Numbered from the stretch's first letter, positions 47,665-57,206 are shown. The stretch: 64,000 nucleotides of DNA from Paenibacillus_S sp043945595 (GCF_043945595.1 NZ_JBIFNP010000001.1:4650001-4714000); one strand, 5' to 3'. Notes: generated by a model from the letters alone, not told the origin. Numbers and translations: made by a program.

Positions 47665-48543
47665 TTAGCCCTTAATGGAACCTAGCATGACACCCTTGGC
47701 GAAATATTTTTGCAAAAACGGGTAGACGACGAGAATCGGCAGCATCGCTACAACGACGGCCGCCATCCGGATCGTTTCCTGCGGGATCATCTTATCCTCC
47801 GCCGACCCGGCCGCCGCAATGCCGGACGATTCCGAATCGATGACAAGCGTTTTGACCAGCACCTGGAGCGTCCATTTCTTGGCATCCGTCAAATAAATGA
47901 GCGCATTGAAATACGTATTCCAATGGGTTACGGCAAAAAACAGCGTGAACGTGGCAATAGCCGGCATCGACAAGGGCAGCACGACACGAAGAAAGACGGT
48001 CAAATCGTTACACCCGTCGATTCGGGCCGCATCCTCCAGCTCCTCGGGAAGGGCGTCCATAAAGCTTTTGACCACGATCAGCGTCCACGCATTGGTCAGA
48101 CTGGTCAAGATCAGCGACCAATACGAATTGAGCAGCCCCATTTCCTTCACCAGCAAATAGTTGGGCACAATCCCCGCGTTGAACAATAACGTAAAGATAA
48201 CGCAGCCGAGCATGAAGTTGCGGCCGACCACATGCTTCTTGGTCAACGCGTACGCCAGCGTAAAGGTAAACACAAGATTGAGCGCCGTGCCGATAACAGT
48301 GACGAAGACCGTGCTTTTCAGCGAATTCAGGAAGCTGTTGGTCGATAAAATGTACTTGTAGGAAGCCAGCGAGAAATCCTGCGGAAACAAATAAAATTTG
48401 AACGGGATATACGTGTCCGGGTCCGTCAGAGATACGCTGAACACATAAATAAAAGGGAAAATACTCAGAATCGATATCAAGCCGAGAAGCGAATAGTTGA
48501 CATAATCAAACAGGGTCAGACCTTTCTTATGCACGAAGCTCAT
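47665..48543 (-). CDS. LplC-type ABC transporter permease
   Basis: Membrane permease, 292 residues, intact. First segment LLGLISILSIFPFIYVFSVSL, EAA loop LEDAARIDGCNDLTVF with LPLSMPAIA, tail FAKGVMLGSIKG. GAGGGG precedes the ATG. It closely resembles the permease at 28945-29823 in motif spacing. Partner of the LplB-type permease upstream; the downstream gene is the galactonate-dehydratase-like enzyme. Confidence 0.94.
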   Translation of the reverse strand: MSFVHKKGLTLFDYVNYSLLGLISILSIFPFIYVFSVSLTDPDTYIPFKFYLFPQDFSLASYKYILSTNSFLNSLKSTVFVTVIGTALNLVFTFTLAYALTKKHVVGRNFMLGCVIFTLLFNAGIVPNYLLVKEMGLLNSYWSLILTSLTNAWTLIVVKSFMDALPEELEDAARIDGCNDLTVFLRVVLPLSMPAIATFTLFFAVTHWNTYFNALIYLTDAKKWTLQVLVKTLVIDSESSGIAAAGSAEDKMIPQETIRMAAVVVAMLPILVVYPFLQKYFAKGVMLGSIKG

Positions 48544-48561
48544 GTTTTTTCCCCTCTTTGC

Positions 48562-49530
48562 TTAGTAAATGCCTTCATAGCCCAATTTCTTGACGATGTA
48601 ATTGGCCGTTACGACAAACACCAGACCGACCACGCCCTTAAATAAACCGACGGTGACGCCGATGCTGAACTGTCCGCGCAGAATCCCCTGCGTATAGGCA
48701 TACGTATCGAACACCTCGCCCACTTCCCGGACCAGCGGATTCATCATCAGCAGTACCTGCTCAAAGCCGACATCGGCCATATGACCGAGCCGCAGAATCA
48801 GCAGAACGACGATCGTCGGACGAATCGCAGGCAGTGTAATATGCCAAATCTGGCGGAACCGTGATGCGCCGTCTACTACGGCGGCCTCGTAACGCTGCGG
48901 ATCGACGCCGGCTATCGCCGCAAGAAAAATAATCGTCCCCCAGCCCGCTTCCTTCCAGATCGTCTGCGCCGTAATCAACCCCCAGAAATAGCTGGACTGC
49001 GTCAGGAACGGAATCGGCGTCAGACCGAATGTGTTCAGCAGCTTGTTGACGATCCCGATATCGGTCGACAGGATGAAGAAGGTCATACTGGCAATGATAA
49101 CCCACGACAAAAAGTGCGGCATATACACCAGCGACTGATTGATCTTTTTAAACAGCTCATGCCGTACCTCATTGACCATCAAGGCAAGGAAGACCGGAAG
49201 CGGAAAATAAAACACGAGCCCGAACAAGTTAATCAGCAGCGTATTGCGCAGCATGCGGTAAAAATTCGCATCGCCCATTAAATCCGCAAAATGCTTTAAG
49301 CCGACCCACTGGCTGCCCAGGATCCCCTTAAACGGACTGTAATTCTGAAAAGCGAGCAGCAGCCCCCACATGGGCACGAATTTAAAGAGGAGCAGGAACA
49401 GAAATCCCGGCATCGCCAATAAATAAATATATTTGCCTTTCACAATCCGCTTCCACAGCCGGCCTGAAGCCGTATGGCTGACGCGACCGGATAAAGCCGA
49501 AGCGGACGAAGCTTCAGTCGGGTATTTCAT
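48562..49530 (-). CDS. LplB-type ABC transporter permease
   Basis: Membrane permease of about 322 residues. First segment YIYLLAMPGFLFLLLFKFVPMWG, then LLAFQNYSPFKGIL, LPHFLSWVIIASM variant, and EAA loop YEAAVVDGASRFRQIW with TLPAI. ATG 49530 (MKYPTEAS) follows AAGGAG and is preferred over the longer frame from 49578. It follows the membrane AraC regulator in the same operon. Confidence 0.93.
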   Translation of the reverse strand: MKYPTEASSASALSGRVSHTASGRLWKRIVKGKYIYLLAMPGFLFLLLFKFVPMWGLLLAFQNYSPFKGILGSQWVGLKHFADLMGDANFYRMLRNTLLINLFGLVFYFPLPVFLALMVNEVRHELFKKINQSLVYMPHFLSWVIIASMTFFILSTDIGIVNKLLNTFGLTPIPFLTQSSYFWGLITAQTIWKEAGWGTIIFLAAIAGVDPQRYEAAVVDGASRFRQIWHITLPAIRPTIVVLLILRLGHMADVGFEQVLLMMNPLVREVGEVFDTYAYTQGILRGQFSIGVTVGLFKGVVGLVFVVTANYIVKKLGYEGIY

Positions 49531-49593
49531 GTACGGGTGATCTCCTTTCCGAAAAAGAAGCTTGGAATGAATATACAAGTGCAGAGAAACGGT

Positions 49594-51917
49594 TCAGCGG
49601 TGTTTGGCCCGGAACTGGCCGGGCGTCAGATGAATGTAGCGTTGAAAAATTCGGCTTAGATTGCGTTCCGTATACCCGATATACGCTGCAATTTCCTGAA
49701 GCGTAAGATCCGTTTCCAGAAGCATTCTTTTGGCTTCCTCGATTTTGCAGGTCACGACGTATTCGACAAACGAGAAGCCCATGATTTTTTTAAATAACCG
49801 GCTGACATACGGCGGAGTCATGGACAGCATCTCGGAGCATTGCGTCAATGAAATGTCGGACTGGACGTTTTCCCGGATATACTGGCAGACGCGCATAATA
49901 TCCGATTTGCCTTTGACCAGCTGGCCCGGATCGTTCTCGGCGATCATGCGTTCCAGCAGCGGGAAGCATACCTCCGTAAACCAATCGCATATTTCCGAGG
50001 ACGTTTTCCTTTCTCTCAGCTGGCCGAACAGGTTGTTCTCCAGCACGTGAAGGATGCTGCCGCCCCGGCTTTCTACCGCATGAATGACGGAGGCGAGGAG
50101 CAGGTGATAGGACTGAAAGGTGATCAGCCGGGACCGGGATAGGCGCGCAGCCTGCGAAAAGGAACGCAATGCCGATTTCGCCGCTTCCGCATCATGGCTG
50201 ACAAGCGCTGCGACAATAGCCTCTACCTCTTGATGCGGGTAAAAGGACGGCATTTTCCTCTCCTCCTTTTCCAGCTCCTCGATAGACAGCACCGGCCGCG
50301 TATCGTCGATCAGCCGGTATTCCAGCGCCGCCAGCGCTTCCCGGTAAGATACCGCCACATCGGAAATATGGGCGCACACGCTCCCCATGCCGATGGACAC
50401 CTTGAATTTCAAATAACGGTTCAAGGCATGGCATACGGCTGCCGCATATTTCTTGGCCTCTCCGGCGAGCGACGACATATCCCTGCAGCTGACAACGGCA
50501 ACGCCGCTGCACCCGTTGAAATTCAGCGTGTATCCGCTTAGGGCGGGATGCTCTTCCAGCAGCTCCGCCATCACATTCGTCATCGCAAAGCCGATAATGG
50601 CGTTGTCCTTGGGCAGAAACCGTTTTTCCTTATGGATGTTCTCCAGCTCTACGGCCAGCACGATATAAGGCCCGGTCACCGAAATGGCCAGCGCGGAGCA
50701 TTCCTTCAGCAGGCGGTCTCGGCCGCATCTCCTTTTTCCAGCAGCTTGTGAAAAAAACGCTCCCGTAAATCGGGTTCCATTTTCCTTAAGTAAGTGGACA
50801 GCGACTTCGTCTCCCGGTTTAAATAATTCAAGCATTCCTTGATATAGCTGATTTCGTTCCGATGATGCTGGACCCAACCGAGGCTTAAATCTCTGCCGTG
50901 CTTCAATAATTGCTGAATCGGGCTGTATACCCTCATGGAATTGAAGATCGTTAACAATACGGCAACCAGAAGGAGCAGCAGCACCGCGCAGACCGTCATC
51001 CAGCGAATCCAGCCCAGCTGCCTGTACAGCTCCTCTTTGGGTATAAGAGAGATGTAAATTCGTCCCGAGCTTGTTTTCTGATAGGAGTAGAGCTTCTCCA
51101 GCCCGTTCCCGTCCTGGGACATGAACACATTCGCCGGCTTCCGTTCCTCCACAATCCGCTTTAAGTTGGCGTCGTCCAGTTCACCGGCTCCGGGGCTGCT
51201 CTGCCCTTGGGAATGGAACAGCGCCCGGCCGGCAGCGTCCGTTACCAGGAGCGACTTGCCGGGAAAGTAGAAGTAGCTGTCGCTCATTTGACTCTTCAGC
51301 AGGTCGACGCGAATGTGAAAGATCAAGCGGTCCTTGCTTTTATCCTGGCTCATGAGCGGCAGCCTGCGGATCAGGCTCAGGTAACCGCTATGTTCAGCCT
51401 GCGGCAAATACAGCCACTGCGCCTCTGCATTCAAGGCGGAGTCGATATCCTTCATGAAAGGATAGTTGGCGAGCGGGATTTGTCCGTAATATACCGAATT
51501 CAGCAAGGAATCGCCGTCCCGGTACAAGAGAATCTCTCCGATGAAATCGTTGGCGTTTTTTTTCCGCTCCAGGGCCGCGAGCATCTGCTTGCTGCTCAGA
51601 AACTCGTGCCTGTCCGGCTGCTCGCTCAGAAATTGGACGATACCAGGCTCCATAGCCAGGTGGAAAGAATCCAATTCGATGCCTGCCAATAAGGACTCCA
51701 TTCGATCCTGGACAAATTTTAACGAGACGCGGCTTTCTTCCTCGGTCTTCTGATAAGCTTCCTTGACCGCAAGCTGATAGTATACCGTCCCCGCCAGAAT
51801 GATCGGAATGCATGCCGAAAATAACCCCAGCCAAATAAGACGGTAGAAAAAACGCCCCCGCAGATCGGACCATCCTGAGATCATCCCTGACCATCTCTCT
51901 CGCAACCATATTGCCAT
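49594..51917 (-). CDS. Membrane-anchored AraC-family regulator (frameshifted near 50725)
   Basis: Sensor-regulator of about 774 residues. N-terminal frame: membrane segment LIWLGLFSACIPIILAGTVYY, extracellular region, membrane segment TVCAVLLLLLVAVLLTIFNS, then RERFFHKLLEKGDAAETA, where it ends. The other frame goes on with LKECSALAISVTGPYIVLAVE, and closes with the AraC domain (LTQCSEMLSMTPPYVSRLFKK and LQEIAAYIGYTERNLSRIF). One base near 50725 is missing or extra. GGAGGG precedes ATG 51917. It sits between an enolase-family gene and the permeases, and likely controls this locus. Confidence 0.9.
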
Positions 51918-51980
51918 TCGGAGCCCTCCAAACTCGGTGAAGCTTGGGTTTTTATCCTGCTTCCTGACACATCAGCCCCC

Positions 51981-53075
51981 TTAAAGGGAGCTGACCCTGT
52001 ATTCGGCTTTCTCCAGCCACTCGGGACGGATCGCTACTCCCCAGCCAGGCTCGTCCGGGATCGTCACTTGTCCGTCCGTCACTTGAAAAGGATTGTTCAC
52101 ATACAATCCGTCCAGCCATTTGTTCTCCTCAATGCTGTATTCCATGAAGGGGCCTCCGTTAGGGAGCGCGCCCAGCAGATGCATCGTAAACAGAGTGACA
52201 AGCGAATGGTTCGCCGCATGCGGCGTGCAGGGAAGTCCGGCCTCTTCAGCCATCTTGGCTGCGGCCAAGGCTCTGCTGATCCCGCCGATATAGCAGATGT
52301 CCGGCTGGACGATATCGACCGCCTGCATCCGGATCATCCGGCGGAACTGGGCAAGATCGCAGTCCTGCTCGCCGCCGGATACCGGAATCGTCAGCGCCGC
52401 GGCCACCTCCGCCGTCCATTCCAGCTCAGGGTACGGGCACGGCTCTTCGAAGTGCCCGACATTGTACTGCTCCAGCATGCGGCCGACTTCGATGGCCCGC
52501 TTCGGCGTATAGCCGCTGTTGGCGTCCGCCAGCAGCACGGCGTCATCGCCGATCGCCCGCCGGACGGCCGGCACGATCGCTTCCGTGCGTCCCGGCCAGC
52601 GGTCGACATCGTTGCCGAAGTTGTCGGCAATGCGGATTTTGAACGCCCGGAAGCCGTGCGTATCCTGCAGCCGCTTAAGCCGCTCGCCTTCTTCCTCCGG
52701 CTTGATGTTCCGGCTCATGCTCGAACCGTACACCGCCAGCTTGCGCGGCTTGCCGCCCAGCAGCTCGCAGACGCTCTTGCCTTCCCGCTTGCCGCGGAGA
52801 TCCCACAGCGCCGTATCCACGCCTCCTACGGCGCGGCATATGTACGAGCCGGGGAATTTGTGCTCGCCGGTCACGATCCGCTCGGCCAGGCCGGCGATAT
52901 CGTCCGAATCGGCGCCCAGCGCGTAAGGCGCGATCTGCCGGTGCAGCACTTGGGCCGACAGGTCCGAATGGTAGGACGCGACCTGCCCGTAGCCCTCCAA
53001 GCCGTCTTCCGTACGCACCCGAACGATGCCGACGGATGGTGTAGCAAAGGTTTCAATGCTGGTAATTTTAGCCAA
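51981..53075 (-). CDS. Mandelate racemase/muconate lactonizing enzyme-family protein (enolase superfamily)
   Basis: Acid-sugar dehydratase or epimerase candidate of 364 residues, same length as its paralogue at 16240-17334 and sharing long blocks (PKRAIEVGR, ELEWTAEVA, IPVSGGEQD, WPGRTE). Metal ligands: LLADANS, HFEEPCPYPE, VSGGEQD; catalytic candidates are Lys in FKIR, Asp in VDIVQPDICYIGG and His in CTPHAANHS. It starts with TTG 53075, nine bases after GGAGG. It lies directly behind the binding protein, so imported substrate and enzyme are paired. Substrate unknown; the pair probably shares the same chemistry. Confidence 0.9.
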   Translation of the reverse strand: MAKITSIETFATPSVGIVRVRTEDGLEGYGQVASYHSDLSAQVLHRQIAPYALGADSDDIAGLAERIVTGEHKFPGSYICRAVGGVDTALWDLRGKREGKSVCELLGGKPRKLAVYGSSMSRNIKPEEEGERLKRLQDTHGFRAFKIRIADNFGNDVDRWPGRTEAIVPAVRRAIGDDAVLLADANSGYTPKRAIEVGRMLEQYNVGHFEEPCPYPELEWTAEVAAALTIPVSGGEQDCDLAQFRRMIRMQAVDIVQPDICYIGGISRALAAAKMAEEAGLPCTPHAANHSLVTLFTMHLLGALPNGGPFMEYSIEENKWLDGLYVNNPFQVTDGQVTIPDEPGWGVAIRPEWLEKAEYRVSSL

Positions 53076-53103
53076 TGGATTGTTCCTCCTCGTGAATACC
53101 CCA

Positions 53104-54636
53104 TTATTTTCCTTTATTTGCTGCGAAATCTTTCTCCGATTTAGCGAATTCCTGGAACGCTTTTTTCATTTCAGGCAAGTTTCGCAGCTCCTCCTGATAA
53201 GCCCGGAAATCGTTCATCGAAATTTTGCCGATGATGGCCTGCACCGTTTTCGTATCGTATTCGTCCTGATATTTCGGCCAAATATCGCTGAACGTATCGG
53301 AGAGAAGATAGCTGAACGGATTCAGCTTGCCTTTCTCCGTCCAATCCTTTACCATCGCTTCCGTTTCTTTGTTGAATTCAGGCGGAGCGTTAACATTTCG
53401 GATTTTGAAACCGCTGTCATAGGTCAGCACCCACGGATCATAGCTGGAAATAACCATTTCTTTGCTTCCCAGCTCGGTCATTTTCGGATAGCCGTCCACC
53501 ATGTTGTAATGGACTCCTTCAATCCCGTATTCCCCGAATTTCAAAAATTCAGCCGTTGCGGTGGACTCGTAGAAATCGAGAATCCGTCTCACCTTTTCCT
53601 CCGGAACCTTGCTCGAAATAAACATCCCGGACGCAAAGTTGGAGCGCAGATTGATCGCGTAGCCCTTCGGTCCCTTCAATACGGCGGATCTGACTAAAGC
53701 GTTCGGATCCAGCTTGCGGTTCGTCTCGGTATACTGCCAATCCGCCCGGACGACGTACCCGATCGAAGCCGCTTTGCCCGAGCTGATCAAGTCAAGAGAC
53801 TGCGGCTCCTTCATCGTGGAGAACTCCTTGGGCATCAGTCCATCCGCATACAGCCCGCGGAACCATTCGATCATGTCGGCATACTGCGGCGTGAGCACAT
53901 CGCGGATCAGCCCGCCGTCTTTATCATGTGTCAGGTCATACACGCCGAAGGCGGGCATAAAGACGTCCTTGACGCCATTCAGCACGCTATGTGTAGTCAG
54001 CCCGATCGGATTCTGGCCGGTCGGATTGGCCTTGACGACCGCCTGCAAAGCCGATTTGTACTCGTCCAGCGTCGTCGGCATCGGGATCCCCAGCTTATCG
54101 AGCCAATCCTTACGCATCAAGAGGCTGGAATGCACCTGCGACCGCATCCGCGGCAGCGTGTAGATTTTTCCATTGACCCGATTGTAGTCGAAAACTCCGG
54201 TTTCCTTATTTTTTTTCAAATTCGGATACTTGCTGAAATCGCCCAGGAACGGGGTCAGATCCCAGAACATACCGTTCTCAATCGCTTTGTAAAAGGTAGG
54301 GACGTTATAGCCCACGCCCATGACAATTTCCGGGATATCGCCCGTCGCCAGCATCAGCTCCAGCTTCTGCTGATAATTCGCATTCGGGATCCATTGAATA
54401 TCCAGATCCACATTCATTTTTTTCTTGAGTTCCGTCCAGAAGGTGTTGTTCATATCCGGCAGCTCATTGTACAGCGCCCAAGCCATCGTAAGCTTCAGCG
54501 GCTCATCTTTACCGGAAGACTGACTGCCGCCCGTGGCTGCCGGGGCCGTTCCCCCATCGGAACACGCTGCCAGCAGAGAAATGGACAAGCCTAGGGATAC
54601 CAGAGCCGTCATACGCTTTTTCCATGTCACTCGCAT
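53104..54636 (-). CDS. LplA/LipO-type ABC transporter substrate-binding lipoprotein
   Basis: Binding lipoprotein of 510 residues, intact. Signal peptide with lipobox LLAAC (Cys about residue 25), Gly/Ser linker, then MLATGDIPEIVMGVGYN, GMFWDLTPFLGDFSKYPNL, YTLPRMRSQVHSSLLMRKDWL and C-terminal KISMNDFRAYQEELRNLPEM. GGGAG precedes the ATG. First gene of the locus 54636-46490 and the receptor for the LplB/LplC permeases encoded 3.5 kb further on. A cre-like site lies about 45 bases before the start. Confidence 0.94.
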   Translation of the reverse strand: MRVTWKKRMTALVSLGLSISLLAACSDGGTAPAATGGSQSSGKDEPLKLTMAWALYNELPDMNNTFWTELKKKMNVDLDIQWIPNANYQQKLELMLATGDIPEIVMGVGYNVPTFYKAIENGMFWDLTPFLGDFSKYPNLKKNKETGVFDYNRVNGKIYTLPRMRSQVHSSLLMRKDWLDKLGIPMPTTLDEYKSALQAVVKANPTGQNPIGLTTHSVLNGVKDVFMPAFGVYDLTHDKDGGLIRDVLTPQYADMIEWFRGLYADGLMPKEFSTMKEPQSLDLISSGKAASIGYVVRADWQYTETNRKLDPNALVRSAVLKGPKGYAINLRSNFASGMFISSKVPEEKVRRILDFYESTATAEFLKFGEYGIEGVHYNMVDGYPKMTELGSKEMVISSYDPWVLTYDSGFKIRNVNAPPEFNKETEAMVKDWTEKGKLNPFSYLLSDTFSDIWPKYQDEYDTKTVQAIIGKISMNDFRAYQEELRNLPEMKKAFQEFAKSEKDFAANKGK

Positions 54637-54677
54637 CTTCTACTCCCTTCAATAATCAAGTTTGGCGGCACGCCCAA

Positions 54678-54691
54678 TTTAACCGCTTACA
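54678..54691 (-). promoter_or_regulatory. cre-like site upstream of binding-protein gene
   Basis: TGTAAGCGGTTAAA matches the catabolite-responsive element pattern TGWAANCGNTNWCA except for one position (A instead of C). Its place about 40-55 bases before the start of a sugar-uptake gene fits CcpA repression. No promoter hexamers were clear enough to fix its relation to -10 and -35. Confidence 0.4.
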
Positions 54692-54869
54692 TTTGATGAT
54701 AAAGTGGCTGCTCGCGGATAGAAACAGACATTTATTGTCCTGCCGGGCGGCAGTTAAAAAAAGTCCCTCGCTCCGGTCTGCTTGCCTGTTGGGAAAGCGG
54801 CCTGCATACGCCTTGCCCCAGACCTTCCATTTGACGGCGGAGTGCAAAAAATGTCCCTGCGGTAGCGAG

Positions 54870-55352
54870 TTATCGAGCCGATGGAAAAGAATATGTATAT
54901 AGAATAAATACTTTCTTGCAAATTTTCCAGTTAAATCCATCCATTTCACAGCAGGCAGCAGGCGATACCCTCTCGGTGTTTCGGCAAATAACGGGAACGG
55001 ACGAAAAAAGGAGCCCGGCATCCGAAAGGGATCGCAAACCGAATTTGCTCACGATCAGCTCGTAAGCTTCGTCCCAGCTGGCTTCGCGGAAGCCCTCCTT
55101 CGTCCCTTTGAGCGAGGCGTCGTCACGAATGAGCGGCCGCAGCAGGCGATCGTCATGGATCGTTTGCTGATAGGCGGTCACGCCTTTCGGGCACATTTTG
55201 CCCAGCGTGACAGGCCAATCGTAGCGCGGCTCGACACCGATAATTTTGTTGGTCGATTTATCTACCCGAAGGTTCATGCCGCACTGCATGCCGCAGTAGG
55301 AGCAATGGGTCGGCACGAGCTCTTCGTTCGGGTGCTGTTTATTGGCAATCAC
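54870..55352 (-). pseudogene. Truncated molybdopterin oxidoreductase (nitrate reductase-like) N terminus
   Basis: Only the first about 104 residues of a Mo-bis-MGD oxidoreductase remain. The 4Fe-4S ligands are visible as C18-x2-C21-x3-C25-x27-C53 (THCSYCGMQCGMNL and GKMCPKGVTAYQQT), followed by DRLLRPLIR and SWDEAYELIVSKF. After that, near 55040, the frame runs into unrelated sequence (LRSLSDAGLLFSS) and stops at 54870. A full enzyme has about 700 residues, so roughly 600 are missing. It follows the NarI-like gene without gap. Unlike the frameshifts elsewhere, no continuation exists in any frame, so this is a real deletion or rearrangement. Confidence 0.85.
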
Positions 55353-55362
55353 TTTGAAAAAC

Positions 55363-56402
55363 TTATCCTTTGGTATTCTGGTTAGCCTCCTTCACGCGAA
55401 TCTGGTGCGTCGCTATCCCGGTAAACCGGGACATTCTATATTTCCGCCGGCAAGGGAGGCATAGCTCCGCCAAATGATAGCCTTCTTCCGTTTTGAACTC
55501 GATTTCGTTCAGTTGAAGCACGTGAATGACATCGTTGGACTGCTCCACCGAGACGAAGCCGCTGCCGCATACCTTGCAGCATTTGGTCGCTTGCTCGGCG
55601 TAATGCTCCCGGTAATTTCGGGCGAACACGCTCATCGGCCGGAAAGGAATATGGGCCAGCTTGCCGAAAGGGATGTAAATCAAAGTAACGATGACGGACC
55701 ATTGATGGATCAAGGTGATGACCGAATGACCGTATCCGTGAAGAACAATATTGCAGAACGTGAGCAGCAGGCCCGTTATGCTTACAAACAGAAGCATATA
55801 CAACGGGAGAAAATCGTAGATTTGCGTTTGCTCCGCACGCGCCTGCATATTTTTCAATCTGCCGTACAGTGCCATGCATACGCCGCCGATTACCATAAAG
55901 GCCGTAATATTCAGCGCGTTGTAGAACAGAAATCCCAGCATGCCGTCCGCTTGAATCCGCATAATTCGATGCCGAAGCCGACGACGGTGTAATATCCGTT
56001 CTCTCCCATCGTGAAGTACATCCAGCCGAATACGAGCGGAAATGTAACGAAAGCCGATAGAATACAGCCCCAGCCGAGAAGGACGTGCTGCGTCCAGCGG
56101 TACCAGCCGCGGTTCCAAATAAACCGGTACGTGACCAGATGCTCCGCGGTCGTCTGCGGGGTACTTTTGCGAAACAGCAGCTTGATGCCTTTCTTCAGAA
56201 TGATTTTGGTCGGCGGGCGCTCCCCCCAGGAGATGAAGCGGTAAAATAAGCCGCACACGAAGACGACCGTGCCTACTATGTATCCGTACAGAGCCATGTC
56301 AATGTGTGTAAAAAGCCTTGATCCGACTCCCATAAGAATGACCAACCCGCAAACCGTCAGAAAAACACATTTGGCAAATTTTGATGCGAACGCTCGATCC
56401 AT
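55363..56402 (-). CDS. NarI-like membrane protein with C-terminal CxxC motifs (frameshifted near 55964)
   Basis: Integral membrane protein of about 346 residues with some six predicted segments (for example CVFLTVCGLVILMGVG, YGYIVGTVVFVCGLFY, LLFVSITGLLLTFCNIVLH, TLIHQWSVIVTLIYIPFGKLAH). Several membrane His residues could bind haem b, as in NarI. A cytoplasmic C terminus has CCKVCGSGF and LCLPCRRKYR, a likely zinc or metal ribbon. The frame changes near 55964 between GFGIEL and RIQADGMLGFLF. ATG 56402 is preferred. It precedes the truncated molybdopterin oxidoreductase, for which it was probably the membrane electron donor. The family name is inferred from topology and context. Confidence 0.72.
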
Positions 56403-56438
56403 ATTTATCATTGCCCCTTCACATTTCAATCACTGTTG

Positions 56439-56482
56439 TTTAAACCATGAGCCGGCCCCTGTACTCTGTGAGGAATGTCACT
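56439..56482 (-). promoter_or_regulatory. Fnr-type promoter of NarI-like gene
   Basis: Minus-strand box AGTGA-CATTCC-TCACA (56467-56482, one mismatch to TGTGA-N6-TCACA) lies 22 bp before TTTAAA (-10, 56439-56444). This spacing puts the box centre at about -42, as for class II activation. The start codon is about 30 bases after the predicted transcript start. Confidence 0.6.
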
Positions 56483-56599
56483 ATGTACTCATTTATTCGA
56501 AATCCGCTTCATAGCCCAAGAGCAGGCCCTGGATAATACATCAGCACTTACCATCTAAAGGTTAAACAACGACCCCCGTCCCTCACCTGCAAGGGAGGC

Positions 56600-57130
56600 T
56601 CATCTATCTATGACGGCGCTGCCGCCTAAAATTTCATCCACTACCGGGAATACGGTCTCTTCTTCCGCAGCCAGCTGATCGGTCAAGACGGAGCAAGCCA
56701 CGCAGAGCAAGGATAACGCTTTGTTCAGCTTGGGTATGCCCGCCGCTTCGCAGCCGTCCGCATACGCGAGGAAAGAGCGGACGAAACGTTCCGTTTGCTT
56801 ATGCTCCTCTTCCAGCACCCAGGCTGAGGTCCAGAAAGTAGGCTCCGCCCCCTGGCAAGCATAGCCGGCGAGAATCGGGAAAATCTCCGTTTCCTCCCGC
56901 TGCTCGTGTCTGTCAAGCTTCTCCATCAGCTGCTCCATCTGTCTTTTAATATCTTGAAGCCATTGTTTGGATTGCTCCGAACCCAGCATGGCCGCCATAT
57001 GACTTGTCTGCTCCTGAATCAGGTCAAGCTCCCTTTTCAAAATGCCATGTTCGTCCTTCAGACGCTCTAATTGCTCCTGAAACCGAATCGTATGAGCCTC
57101 GCTAAACGAATCCTTAAGATCGCTTCTCAT
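56600..57130 (-). CDS. Hemerythrin-like HHE protein with one ligand replaced
   Basis: Cytoplasmic four-helix protein of 176 residues. Hemerythrin-type ligands appear in order: His in LKDEHGIL, H-x3-E in DRHEQREETEIFP, His in LEEEHKQT. The last pair, H-x3-E in other members, reads Q-L-A-A-E in TDQLAAEEETVFP, so one His iron ligand is missing. The paralogue at 57333-57875 has the full set. GAAGGAGG precedes the ATG. Homologues sense or scavenge oxygen or nitric oxide; preceded by a strong Fnr box, so it is expected to be made without oxygen. Confidence 0.85.
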   Translation of the reverse strand: MRSDLKDSFSEAHTIRFQEQLERLKDEHGILKRELDLIQEQTSHMAAMLGSEQSKQWLQDIKRQMEQLMEKLDRHEQREETEIFPILAGYACQGAEPTFWTSAWVLEEEHKQTERFVRSFLAYADGCEAAGIPKLNKALSLLCVACSVLTDQLAAEEETVFPVVDEILGGSAVIDR

Positions 57131-57162
57131 ATGTGTTCCTCCTTCATCCTGCGGTTACCCTT

Positions 57163-57206
57163 ATTGTATGACTTCCCTTGCCGCTCCCACTGTGAAAAGA
57201 ATCACA
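57163..57206 (-). promoter_or_regulatory. Fnr-activated promoter of hemerythrin-like gene 1
   Basis: A perfect Fnr box TGTGA-N6-TCACA (57191-57206) stands 22 bp before TACAAT (-10, 57163-57168). The box centre is about 42 bases from the predicted transcript start, the class II position; no -35 hexamer is needed in that arrangement and none is seen. Confidence 0.82.

Noticed and set aside
54656..55021. Minus-strand open frame of 121 codons
   Set aside because: No recognisable domain; spans the putative repeat region and the promoter of the binding-protein gene. Kept only as part of the repeat observation.
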